Shown piece by piece: positions 7,497-16,161 of a stretch of 64,000 nt of DNA (its first letter is position 1; each line of letters begins with the position of its first letter). The stretch comes from an uncultured Oscillospiraceae bacterium. Its GTDB lineage: Bacteria > Bacillota > Clostridia > Oscillospirales > Ruminococcaceae. The notes below the pieces were generated by a model. It was not told the origin of the DNA and made no database searches. It saw only the letters and a program-made list of their open reading frames with translations. The position numbers and the translations under genes are program-made. Location: assembly GCA_934465295.1 (NCBI GenBank), contig CAKSKU010000001.1:62001-126000 (forward strand), read 5' to 3'.

Positions 7497-8327
7497 ATGC
7501 TTACAAGAATTTTGACAGCTATTGTCGGGATCACTATTGGAGTGATAGTAGTTCTTTTGGCTGATACGATCGTTTTTGAGATATCGATTGCTGTTTTGTC
7601 ATTCCTTATTGTTTATGAACTGCTTTCCAATTGCAAATGCCTGCAATACAAAGTCCACAGTGCGGTTTGTCTTGGTTATGCGGCGGCACTGCCGTTTTTG
7701 ACGAACTTTTGCAGCATCAATGTGATCTATATAGTTGCTGCCGTTTGTACACTGGTCATGTTGGTCGGATTTATTGCATATCATAAAACGTTAAGCTTTG
7801 ATAAGCTTTGTTTTATGATAGCTTCAACGGTGCTTAGCACTGCGGCGATGAGCTGTCTTGTTATCCTCAACAGAATGGACAAGACGCACGGTGCATTTTA
7901 TGTTGTGCTTTGCCTTGCTGCCGCTTGGCTCAGTGACGGAGCTGCATATTTTGTGGGAACATTCTTCGGAAAGCATAAGCTTTGTCCCGAGATATCGCCT
8001 AAAAAAACTATTGAGGGTGCGATCGGCGGAGTTGTCGGAAATATCATTATCCTTTATATTTTCGTTATTGTTTATTCGGCGGTGATGCATTCAAAGGGTT
8101 ATGAATTTACCACAAACTACGTCTGGACAGGAATTGTTGGACTTATCACAAGCCTTTTAAGTATGGTCGGAGACCTTTCAGCTTCGCTTATAAAACGTCA
8201 GAACAACATAAAGGATTTCGGTAAGATAATGCCGGGTCACGGCGGTGCGCTTGACCGTTTCGACAGCGTTCTTGTTGTTGCGCCGTTCATGGCACTTGCT
8301 TTTAAATATTTTGCGATTTTCAATTAA
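7497..8327 (+). CDS. cdsA: Phosphatidate cytidylyltransferase
   Basis: CdsA makes CDP-diacylglycerol from phosphatidic acid and CTP, the entry to phospholipid head-group synthesis. The 276-residue protein is polytopic, with hydrophobic segments throughout and the diagnostic C-terminal signature running from SASLIKRQNNIKDFG to MPGHGGALDRFDS. The ribosome site is a GGAG about 8 bases upstream. It stands in the standard place between uppS and dxr. Confidence 0.95.
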   Translation: MLTRILTAIVGITIGVIVVLLADTIVFEISIAVLSFLIVYELLSNCKCLQYKVHSAVCLGYAAALPFLTNFCSINVIYIVAAVCTLVMLVGFIAYHKTLSFDKLCFMIASTVLSTAAMSCLVILNRMDKTHGAFYVVLCLAAAWLSDGAAYFVGTFFGKHKLCPEISPKKTIEGAIGGVVGNIIILYIFVIVYSAVMHSKGYEFTTNYVWTGIVGLITSLLSMVGDLSASLIKRQNNIKDFGKIMPGHGGALDRFDSVLVVAPFMALAFKYFAIFN

Positions 8328-8329
8328 TG

Positions 8330-8361
8330 TTTAGGGTATGCAAAACAAAGCATACCCTAAA
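8330..8361 (+). repeat. 12-bp perfect hairpin between cdsA and dxr; sequence shared with the queD attenuator
   Basis: TTTAGGGTATGC (8330-8341) pairs perfectly with GCATACCCTAAA (8350-8361) around an A-rich 8-base loop. It starts three bases after the cdsA stop. The 12-mer CATACCCTAAAA (8351-8362) also occurs at 4232-4243, in the queD attenuator stem. T-residues after the stem are interrupted, so termination would be partial at best. Confidence 0.7.
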
Positions 8362-8389
8362 ATTGGTTTTTGGGAGTGAGCTTATATTA

Positions 8390-9532
8390 ATGGAAACAAT
8401 ATCTCTTATCGGTTCAACAGGTTCGATAGGCGAGCAGACGCTTGATGTCTGCCGAAAGCACGATATCAAGGTTAAAGCACTGGCGGCAAGAAGCAGCGTA
8501 ATACATCTTGCGGAGCAGGCACACGAATTTAAGCCTGAATTTATCTGTGTTTTTGATGAAAGCAAATACTCTGAATTGAAAGCACTTACCGCTGATATTG
8601 ATGTAGAGATCGGCTGCGGTATGGAGGGACTTTGCCAAGCTGCCGTTATCGAAGCTGATAAATTCGTCAATTCAGTTGTTGGAATGGTCGGACTTTTGCC
8701 GACGCTTAAAGCGATAGAAGCAGGCAGAGATATTGCTCTTGCGAATAAAGAAACTCTTGTTGCGGGCGGCGAGCTTGTAATGAAGTCAGCTGCCGAAAAG
8801 GGCGTAAAAATATATCCTATCGACAGTGAACATTCGGCTATTTTTCAGTGTCTGCAAGGCAACGACCAAAAGGAGCTTCGCAAAATCATCCTTACGGCTT
8901 CGGGAGGTCCTTTCTTCGGTAAGACAAAAGATGAATTAAAAAATGTTACTCCTGCCGATGCGCTCAAGCACCCGAACTGGAGTATGGGAAACAAAATAAC
9001 AATAGATTCCGCAACTCTTATGAACAAGGGGCTTGAATTTATCGAGGCGAAATGGCTTTTCGGAGTTGCTCCCGAGCAGATAGAGATCATCGTGAACCGA
9101 GAGAGTGTTTTGCATTCGGCTGTTGAATATAACGACTATTCCGTTATCGGTCAGCTCGGCACTCCCGATATGAAAATACCTATCCAGTATGCGCTTTTAT
9201 ATCCGAACAGGGTTGACTGCAATGTAAAGCCCTTGTCCCTTACAGACTACGGAACACTCACATTCTTCAAGCCCGACTTTGAAACATTCGATTGTCTTTC
9301 AGCCGCAATAAAAGCCATAAAGCTTGGCGGTGCTTATCCTTGCATCGTGAACAGTGTAAACGAAGAAGCGGTTCGGCTGTTCCTTAACGGAAAGATTTCC
9401 TTCCTTAGAATTGGTGAGCTTGCGATGGAAGCGCTTGATGAGTTTAAATTTACAAATATTGCTTCATACGATGATGTGGCTGCCGCCGATGCCGCTGCAA
9501 GGAATTTCGTTTTTGGGAGAGTACAGCGTTAA
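8390..9532 (+). CDS. dxr: 1-deoxy-D-xylulose 5-phosphate reductoisomerase
   Basis: DXR makes 2-C-methyl-D-erythritol 4-phosphate, the committed step of the non-mevalonate isoprenoid pathway. The 380-residue product has the NADPH-binding ISLIGSTGSIGEQTLDV at its start, ANKETLVAGG, the metal-binding IDSEHSAIFQCLQG and the HPNWSMGNKITIDSATLMNK block. The open frame begins earlier (8327), but that region is the hairpin. The ATG at 8390 begins the conserved METISLIG and has a GGAG about 13 bases upstream, a slightly long spacing. The last codon overlaps the rseP start. Confidence 0.95.
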   Translation: METISLIGSTGSIGEQTLDVCRKHDIKVKALAARSSVIHLAEQAHEFKPEFICVFDESKYSELKALTADIDVEIGCGMEGLCQAAVIEADKFVNSVVGMVGLLPTLKAIEAGRDIALANKETLVAGGELVMKSAAEKGVKIYPIDSEHSAIFQCLQGNDQKELRKIILTASGGPFFGKTKDELKNVTPADALKHPNWSMGNKITIDSATLMNKGLEFIEAKWLFGVAPEQIEIIVNRESVLHSAVEYNDYSVIGQLGTPDMKIPIQYALLYPNRVDCNVKPLSLTDYGTLTFFKPDFETFDCLSAAIKAIKLGGAYPCIVNSVNEEAVRLFLNGKISFLRIGELAMEALDEFKFTNIASYDDVAAADAAARNFVFGRVQR

Positions 9533-10578
9533 TGAAAACACTTTTATCGATCATCATTGGCATTTTTATATTCGGGATCATTGTTGTCGTTCACGAATTC
9601 GGTCACTATATCACGGCAAAGCTATGCAAGGTAAGAGTGACGGAATTTGCGATAGGAATGGGTCCTGTTATATATCAGAAAAAAGGCAAGGAAACGACGT
9701 TTTCGCTTAGGCTTCTTCCGCTCGGAGGATTCTGCTCAATGGGTGAAGATGAGGATTCGGACGACCCGAATTCGTTCAGAAAAAAGCCTGTTCCTGCGAA
9801 AATGGCTGTTATTCTCGCAGGCGCATTTATGAATCTTGTGCTGGGATTTGTTATTTCTATTGTTGCAATGCTTGTGAGCGGGGTTGGCATTTCTTCAAGA
9901 ATAGTTTATTTTGATGAAGATGCTGTAAGTCCGAGCTACGGTTTGCAGTTGAATGATAATATTGAAAAGATAAACGGAACAAAAATATTTACCGCCCGCG
10001 ATATCACATATCTTTTAAGCACGGACGATGACGGAATAGTTGATTTTACTGTTAAGCGCAACGGCAAAACGGTGGAGCTTGACGGCGTACAGTTCCCGAT
10101 GATAACAGATGAAGCTACGGGAAAATCCACGCTCAAATATGATTTTAAGGTGCTTGCCGAAAAGATAACAATAAAAAATATCGTTCCATACGCTTTTAAC
10201 AATGCTGTTTACTGCGGAAGAATAGTTCTGATGTCGCTTCGTGACCTTGTTACGGGAAAATACGGTCTGAACGACCTGCAAGGTCCCGTTGGTATCGTCA
10301 CGACTATCGGTTCATCTGTGACGGAGGCAGGACTTGACTGGGATTTTCTGCTTCAGCTTGCGGCTCTTATCACTATAAATATCGGAATATTCAATCTGCT
10401 TCCGATACCTGCGCTTGACGGCGGACGCTTTGTATTTCTTGTTATCGAAGCGATACGCAGAAAGCCGATAAAAGCTGAGACCGAGGGAATGATACATTTC
10501 GTTGGACTTGCGCTTCTTATGCTGCTGATGATAGCTGTGACATTTAATGATGTAAAAAATATTTTCGTTAACCGCTGA
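9532..10578 (+). CDS. rseP: Site-2 type intramembrane zinc metalloprotease RseP/RasP
   Basis: This family cleaves transmembrane segments of regulatory and signal-peptide substrates within the membrane. The 348-residue sequence has the zinc motif HEFGH in its first membrane segment, a central PDZ domain (about 115-185), and the second catalytic motif NLLPIPALDGGRF near the C-terminus, followed by the last membrane helices. It overlaps dxr by one base. The position between dxr and ispG is conserved in Firmicutes. Confidence 0.93.
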   Translation: MKTLLSIIIGIFIFGIIVVVHEFGHYITAKLCKVRVTEFAIGMGPVIYQKKGKETTFSLRLLPLGGFCSMGEDEDSDDPNSFRKKPVPAKMAVILAGAFMNLVLGFVISIVAMLVSGVGISSRIVYFDEDAVSPSYGLQLNDNIEKINGTKIFTARDITYLLSTDDDGIVDFTVKRNGKTVELDGVQFPMITDEATGKSTLKYDFKVLAEKITIKNIVPYAFNNAVYCGRIVLMSLRDLVTGKYGLNDLQGPVGIVTTIGSSVTEAGLDWDFLLQLAALITINIGIFNLLPIPALDGGRFVFLVIEAIRRKPIKAETEGMIHFVGLALLMLLMIAVTFNDVKNIFVNR

Positions 10579-10592
10579 AAACGGAGGAGCTT

Positions 10593-11639
10593 ATGCGTAA
10601 GGTAAAACCCGTAAAATTGAAGGAACTGACCTTTGACGGAAAGAAAATTTATGTTCAGTCGATGCTGAATGTTCCGTCCTATGATATAGAGGGCAGCGTT
10701 TGTCAGGCAAAACGCCTTGAAGAAGCAGGCTGTGATATAATCAGAGCGGCAATTCCCGATGAAAAGGCTCTTGATCTTATCCCTGCGATAAAAAAAGAGG
10801 TTTCTGTTCCGCTCGTTGCAGACATTCATTTTGATTATCGGCTTGCATTGAAAAGCGCTGAACTCGGTATCGATAAAATCCGCATAAATCCGGGAAATAT
10901 CGGCGGTCAGGACAGGGTAAAGGCTGTTGCTGAAATCTGCAGACAGAAAAAGATACCTATAAGAATAGGCGTGAACTCAGGTTCGCTTGAAAGAGATATC
11001 CTTGCAAAATACGGAGCACCGACAGCCGAGGCTCTTGTTGAAAGTGCGCTCGGTCACGCTGCGCTGCTTGAACAGTGCGATTTTGACGATATTGTTATTT
11101 CGATAAAATCATCGGACGTTAAAACGATGATCGAAGCATACCGCTTGCTTGCGCTGAAATGCGAATATCCGCTTCATTTGGGAGTTACCGAAGCAGGTAC
11201 GGCACGAATGGGACTTATAAAATCCGCCGTTGGTATCGGCTCGCTGCTTTGCGATGGCATTGGCGAAACTATCCGTGTTTCGCTCACCGCTGACCCTGTT
11301 GAGGAGGTTTATGCGGCTAAGGATATCCTTAAAGCAATAGGCAAGGGAAGCGGTGTGAAGCTTGTTTCCTGTCCGACCTGCGGAAGAACGAGAATTGACC
11401 TTATTTCGCTTGCGCAGAAGGTCGAGGCTGCGATAAAAGACCTTGACAAGGATATAACCGTTGCTGTTATGGGCTGTGTTGTCAACGGTCCGGGAGAAGC
11501 ACGGGAAGCTGACATTGGAATTGCCGGCGGCGACGGCTGTGCAGTTTTATTCAAAAAAGGCGAGGTCATAAGAAAAATTCCCGAGGATAAAATTCTCGAA
11601 GAGCTTATCGCCGAGATAAAAGCTGTCGGAAACGACTGA
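10593..11639 (+). CDS. ispG: (E)-4-hydroxy-3-methylbut-2-enyl-diphosphate synthase
   Basis: IspG is the iron-sulfur enzyme that opens methylerythritol cyclodiphosphate in the non-mevalonate pathway. The 348-residue sequence shows a TIM-barrel N-terminal part (VQSMLNVPSYDIEG, RINPGNIGG) and the cluster-binding cysteines in SCPTCGRTRIDL and MGCVVNGPGEA. GGAGG-like bases precede the ATG by 7 bases. Together with dxr and uppS it makes this cluster a carrier-lipid supply unit. Confidence 0.95.
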   Translation: MRKVKPVKLKELTFDGKKIYVQSMLNVPSYDIEGSVCQAKRLEEAGCDIIRAAIPDEKALDLIPAIKKEVSVPLVADIHFDYRLALKSAELGIDKIRINPGNIGGQDRVKAVAEICRQKKIPIRIGVNSGSLERDILAKYGAPTAEALVESALGHAALLEQCDFDDIVISIKSSDVKTMIEAYRLLALKCEYPLHLGVTEAGTARMGLIKSAVGIGSLLCDGIGETIRVSLTADPVEEVYAAKDILKAIGKGSGVKLVSCPTCGRTRIDLISLAQKVEAAIKDLDKDITVAVMGCVVNGPGEAREADIGIAGGDGCAVLFKKGEVIRKIPEDKILEELIAEIKAVGND

Positions 11640-11663
11640 ACGCATATTTAGGAGTTGAAATAA

Positions 11664-14600
11664 TTGCTTATAAAAGAGCTTTTTTCGGAATATACCGAGC
11701 TGATACCGAATTCGATCGGCAGGGGAGATATTCTGAAACTGCAATATACACCGAACTTTTCGGATATATATATTTACGCATCGTTCGCCCAGATCCAAAG
11801 CGGCGAATACATATCGGACTTTGAAAATGGGCTTGGAAAAGCTCTCAATACTGCTGTAAGTCTTATTTGCAGATATGCGCCGAACCTTTTCAGCGATAAA
11901 GCCCTGCCCGAGCTTGTTGTTCAGCTCAAAAAGAAAATTTCTCTTATAAACGGCTGCTTCAAAGGTGCGATGTACAGCGTAGATGATAAGGATAAAAAGG
12001 TAATTATTGCGATCAAAGGCGCAGGGGCGGATATGCTTATAAAGGCAGGCTTTGAACGTGAAATGTCGAAAATTATCCGTGAATATTTTCAGGTCGATTA
12101 TTCGGTGCAGCTCAAGTCACTTTCCACCGCAGAAAATCGGCATGAGAACTACCAGCGTGACGTTGATGCTTATATGGCAAATATGCCAGTACCCGATGCA
12201 CCGCCGCATGATCCGTTTGCTGCGTTTGATACGGATATTTCCGCTGATAATATCGTAACGCTCGACTATAAGGACTTGCCGATACTTTCCGAAAATGCTG
12301 AAATTTTAAGAGGACGAAAAATTGAAGCTCCTCCCGTAAATATTGCTGATATTCAGGGAAAAGTCAGCAATATAGTTATCTGGGGCGACGCTTTTGACTA
12401 CAAAGAGAAAGAAATTCGCACCAAGAACGGTGAAAAGCGTGTTGTCAGTCTCAGCATAACCGACTACACAAGCTCGATCTCGATAAAGAGCTTTGAAAAT
12501 AAGGAAGATGAAAATATACTTGCAAAATTTGCAAAGGGCGGAACTGTACTTGTAAGAGGAAGAACCGAATTTGATTCCTTTGAAAATGAGCTTGTTTTCA
12601 AAGCGAATGACATAATGAAAGTCCAGCGTGTTGAAAGAATGGACAGCGCTGAAACCAAACGTGTTGAGCTTCACATGCACTCGAACATATCGATGATGGA
12701 CGCAATAACTCCCGTTTCAAAGCTTATCAAACGTGCATTCAAGTGGGGACACAAGGCTATTGCAATAACCGACCACGGTGTTGTTCAGGCTTTTCCCGAA
12801 GCAAGCTCTACCGTTGCGGATATACGCAAGGGCGGCGGTGAGTTCAAGGTTATCTACGGCTGTGAAGCTTATTCTGTGAACGACTGTACCGAAGCTGTCC
12901 GCCTTTTCCGTGACAAGAACATAAAGGACGAGCTTATCGTATTCGACCTTGAAACGACAGGCTTTAATGCCGAAGCTGAACGTATCATTGAGATAGGTGC
13001 GGTAAAGGTCCGCAATCTTGAAATTGAGGAAACATTTCAGACCTTTGTCAACCCCGGAAAAGACATTCCCGAAAGAATTACAAAGCTCACAAGCATCACA
13101 AATGATGATGTAAAGGACGCTCCTTCGCAGGAAGAAGCAATTCGTCAATTCATTGAATTCTGCGGAGAGGCACCTGTGCTTATAGCGCATAACGCACGTT
13201 TTGACTGTTCGTTTATCGAAGCGGGCTGTTTACGCTATGGTATTGAGTTTCACTTCACGATGGTAGATACTGTTGTAATGAGCCGCAGTATGCTTCCCGA
13301 CTTGAAGCGCCACAAGCTTGACAGTGTTGCAAAGGAATTGAAGCTCGGCGAATTTGACCATCACCGTGCAGATGATGATGCGAAAATGCTTGCGCGAATT
13401 TTTGTGAAGCTTGCGGCAAGGCTTGTTTCCGAAAGAGGCGTAAAACGAATTTCGGAGATAAACGCCTGCGTTAAGAATGTTGATCCGAGACTGCTCAAAA
13501 TGTATCATCAGATAATTCTTGTAAAAGATGCTATCGGACTGAAAAATCTCTACAAGCTTATCTCATACAGCAATCTTAAATACTACCGCCGCCGTCCGAG
13601 AATACCTATATCGGAGGTCATGAATCACCGTGAGGGGCTTATTCTCGGAAGTGCCTGTGAGGCAGGAGAGCTTTTTTCTGCGATAAAGGACGGTCGTCCG
13701 TGGGACGAAATAAAGGAGATCGCAAGCTTTTACGATTATCTTGAAATTCAGCCTGTCGGAAACAATGAGTTCCTTATCCGTGACCCCGATCAGCCATCGA
13801 TAAATACTATCGAAGATCTTCAGGAGCTGAATAAAAAAGTCGTCAGGGTCGGCGACGAACTCGGTATACCCGTTGTTGCGACCTGCGATGTCCATTTTAT
13901 GGACAAGTCCGATGCTATCTTCCGAAGAATTTTACAGCAGGGCGGTCTGAAAATGGCTGACGCATCTCATCAGCCGCCGCTTTATCTGCGAACGACCGAT
14001 GAGATGCTTGAAGAATTTGCTTATCTCGGAAAAGAAAAGGCTTATGAGGTCGTTGTAACGAATACGAACCTCATTGCGGATATGGTTAATCCCGACATCG
14101 TGCCAATACCACCCGGAACATTCACGCCTGAGATCGAAGGTGCGGAAGAAGACCTTCAGCGCATCACTTGGGCAAGGTGCAAGGAAATATACGGCGATCC
14201 GCTTCCCGAACTGGTCGAAAAGCGACTCGATAAGGAGCTTTCCTCTATAATAAAACACGGCTTCTCGGTGCTTTATATGATCGCACAGAAGCTTGTTGCT
14301 AACTCAAACGAACACGGCTACCAGGTTGGTTCACGAGGTTCGGTAGGTTCTTCATTCGTTGCGTCAATGGCTGGAATTTCGGAGGTAAATCCGCTTCCTC
14401 CGCATTATATCTGCCCGAAATGCAAGCACAGCGAATTTATTACGGACGGTTCGATAAGCTCGGGCTTTGATCTTCCGCCGAAGGATTGTCCTAACTGCAA
14501 TATCCCTATGAATCGAAACGGTCACGATATCCCGTTTGAAACGTTCCTCGGTTTTGACGGTGACAAAGCACCTGATATCGACCTTAACTTCTCGGGCGAA

Positions 14601-16001
14601 TATCAGACCTTTGCACATAAATATACGGAAGAGCTGTTCGGCGTTGACAACGTGTTCAAGGCAGGAACGATCGGCTCTGTCGCAGACAAGACCGCATACG
14701 GCTATGTTATGCACTACCTTGAAGAAACGGGACAGACCGCAACAAAGGCGGAGATATCCCGACTCACCATCGGCTGCACGGGAATTAAGCGAACGACTTC
14801 GCAGCACCCCGGAGGAATGGTCGTTGTTCCGTCGAAATTTGAGGTTTATGACTTCACCCCCGTTCAGCACCCTGCCGATGACCCTGAATCAAACTTTATA
14901 ACAACGCACTTCGACTTCCATTCGCTTCATGATACTATTCTGAAGCTTGACGAACTCGGACACGACGTTCCGACGCTCTATAAGCATCTCGAAGACCTCA
15001 CGGGCATTAAGACCGATGATATCTTCCCGGGCGATGAAAAGGTAATGAGCCTTTACACCTCGACGGAAGCTTTGGGCGTCACTCCCGAACAGATAGACAG
15101 CCTTACGGGAACGCTTGCTATCCCTGAAATGGGTACAGGCTTCGCCCGTCAGATGCTCATGGACGCACAGCCGAAGAAATTCTCCGACCTTTTGCAGATA
15201 TCGGGACTTTCGCACGGTACTGACGTTTGGCTCGGCAATGCGCAGGATCTTATCAAAAACGGAACTTGTACAATTTCCGAAGTTATCGGCTGCCGTGACG
15301 GTATTATGACATACCTTATTTATCACGGAGTTGAACCGAAAACGGCGTTCAAGATCATGGAGATAACCCGAAAGGGCAAAGCGCCTAAGCTGCTCACGGA
15401 AGAAATGAAGCAGGATATGCTTGCTCACGATGTTCCGCAGTGGTACATTGACAGCTGTTTGAAGATCAAGTATATGTTCCCGAAAGCCCACGCCGCAGCT
15501 TACGTTATTTCCGCAAACCGACTTGCTTGGTTCAAGGTCTATTATCCGCTTGCGTTCTATGCAACGATATTTACCGTACGAGGCGAAGATTTTGACGCTG
15601 AATCGGCAGTTGCAGGAAAAGAAGCGGTTCGCTACCGTCTTGACGAACTCAAGAAAAAAGGCAATGACCGTTCGGCAAAGGAAACCTCCACAATGGATAT
15701 GCTCATGATAATAAATGAGATGATGCAGCGTGGCTATGAATTCCTGCCGATAGATATTTACAAGTCGCACGGCACGGATTACACCATTGAGGACGGCAAG
15801 ATAAGACTTCCGTTCTGTGCTGCGGCAGGCATTGGCGCAAACGCTGGAACAGCAATATATGAAGCAGTCCAGCAAGGCTCGCTGCTTTCGATAGATGAAT
15901 TGCAGGAGCGAAGCGGTGCAACAAAGACCGTTATCGAGATACTTGAATCTATCGGCGCAATGGGTGATCTGCCGAAATCTGACCAGATGACCCTGTTTTA
16001 A
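11664..16001 (+). CDS. polC: DNA polymerase III alpha subunit, PolC type
   Basis: PolC is the replicative polymerase of low-GC Firmicutes, with built-in proofreading. The domains in the 1445 residues run: an N-terminal region (1-210), an OB-fold (about 225-320), the PHP domain starting VELHMHSNISMMD (about 335), an inserted DEDDh exonuclease starting VFDLETTGFN (about 424) with HNARFD and HRADDDA, the rest of PHP, a Zn-finger-like CPKCKHSE...CPNC (about 914-950), and the palm with DIDLNFSGEYQ (about 970). It ends with the clamp-binding motif QMTLF at the very C-terminus. The start is TTG with AGGAG 10 bases upstream. Long open frames on the opposite strand are shadows. Confidence 0.97.
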   Translation: MLIKELFSEYTELIPNSIGRGDILKLQYTPNFSDIYIYASFAQIQSGEYISDFENGLGKALNTAVSLICRYAPNLFSDKALPELVVQLKKKISLINGCFKGAMYSVDDKDKKVIIAIKGAGADMLIKAGFEREMSKIIREYFQVDYSVQLKSLSTAENRHENYQRDVDAYMANMPVPDAPPHDPFAAFDTDISADNIVTLDYKDLPILSENAEILRGRKIEAPPVNIADIQGKVSNIVIWGDAFDYKEKEIRTKNGEKRVVSLSITDYTSSISIKSFENKEDENILAKFAKGGTVLVRGRTEFDSFENELVFKANDIMKVQRVERMDSAETKRVELHMHSNISMMDAITPVSKLIKRAFKWGHKAIAITDHGVVQAFPEASSTVADIRKGGGEFKVIYGCEAYSVNDCTEAVRLFRDKNIKDELIVFDLETTGFNAEAERIIEIGAVKVRNLEIEETFQTFVNPGKDIPERITKLTSITNDDVKDAPSQEEAIRQFIEFCGEAPVLIAHNARFDCSFIEAGCLRYGIEFHFTMVDTVVMSRSMLPDLKRHKLDSVAKELKLGEFDHHRADDDAKMLARIFVKLAARLVSERGVKRISEINACVKNVDPRLLKMYHQIILVKDAIGLKNLYKLISYSNLKYYRRRPRIPISEVMNHREGLILGSACEAGELFSAIKDGRPWDEIKEIASFYDYLEIQPVGNNEFLIRDPDQPSINTIEDLQELNKKVVRVGDELGIPVVATCDVHFMDKSDAIFRRILQQGGLKMADASHQPPLYLRTTDEMLEEFAYLGKEKAYEVVVTNTNLIADMVNPDIVPIPPGTFTPEIEGAEEDLQRITWARCKEIYGDPLPELVEKRLDKELSSIIKHGFSVLYMIAQKLVANSNEHGYQVGSRGSVGSSFVASMAGISEVNPLPPHYICPKCKHSEFITDGSISSGFDLPPKDCPNCNIPMNRNGHDIPFETFLGFDGDKAPDIDLNFSGEYQTFAHKYTEELFGVDNVFKAGTIGSVADKTAYGYVMHYLEETGQTATKAEISRLTIGCTGIKRTTSQHPGGMVVVPSKFEVYDFTPVQHPADDPESNFITTHFDFHSLHDTILKLDELGHDVPTLYKHLEDLTGIKTDDIFPGDEKVMSLYTSTEALGVTPEQIDSLTGTLAIPEMGTGFARQMLMDAQPKKFSDLLQISGLSHGTDVWLGNAQDLIKNGTCTISEVIGCRDGIMTYLIYHGVEPKTAFKIMEITRKGKAPKLLTEEMKQDMLAHDVPQWYIDSCLKIKYMFPKAHAAAYVISANRLAWFKVYYPLAFYATIFTVRGEDFDAESAVAGKEAVRYRLDELKKKGNDRSAKETSTMDMLMIINEMMQRGYEFLPIDIYKSHGTDYTIEDGKIRLPFCAAAGIGANAGTAIYEAVQQGSLLSIDELQERSGATKTVIEILESIGAMGDLPKSDQMTLF

Positions 16002-16038
16002 GGTTATGCTATGCGAAATTACCAAGCAAAATGCTGTT

Positions 16039-16074
16039 ATTTTGGAATATTAAGTCGATTTTGTCCAAAATTTT
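16039..16074 (+). terminator. Weak terminator-like hairpin after polC
   Basis: ATTTTGGA (16039-16046) pairs with TCCAAAAT (16064-16071), followed by only three more T. The stem is AT-rich with a 17-base loop, so it would be weak. Confidence 0.35.
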
Positions 16075-16084
16075 CGGCAAGCTA

Positions 16085-16129
16085 TTGACAATTTGATGTC
16101 ACTGTGTTACTATAATATCATAGTAACAC
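16085..16129 (+). promoter_or_regulatory. Histidine operon promoter overlapped by a perfect palindrome (putative operator)
   Basis: TTGACA (16085-16090) and TACTAT (16108-16113) have a 17-base spacer. GTGTTACTA (16104-16112) and TAGTAACAC (16121-16129) form a perfect 9+9 inverted repeat with an 8-base centre that covers the -10 box. A repressor bound here would block the polymerase. A TrpR-like histidine regulator (YerC/HisR type) is a reasonable guess from known Firmicutes his regulation, but its gene is not in the window. Confidence 0.7.
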
Positions 16130-16161
16130 TTTATCACGATAAATTACAGGAGCTTAAAGCT

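Noticed and set aside
14889..16025. 378-codon open frame antisense to the end of polC
   Set aside because: It lies wholly opposite a clearly coding polC region, has Cys/Arg-rich composition typical of shadow frames, and no ribosome site.
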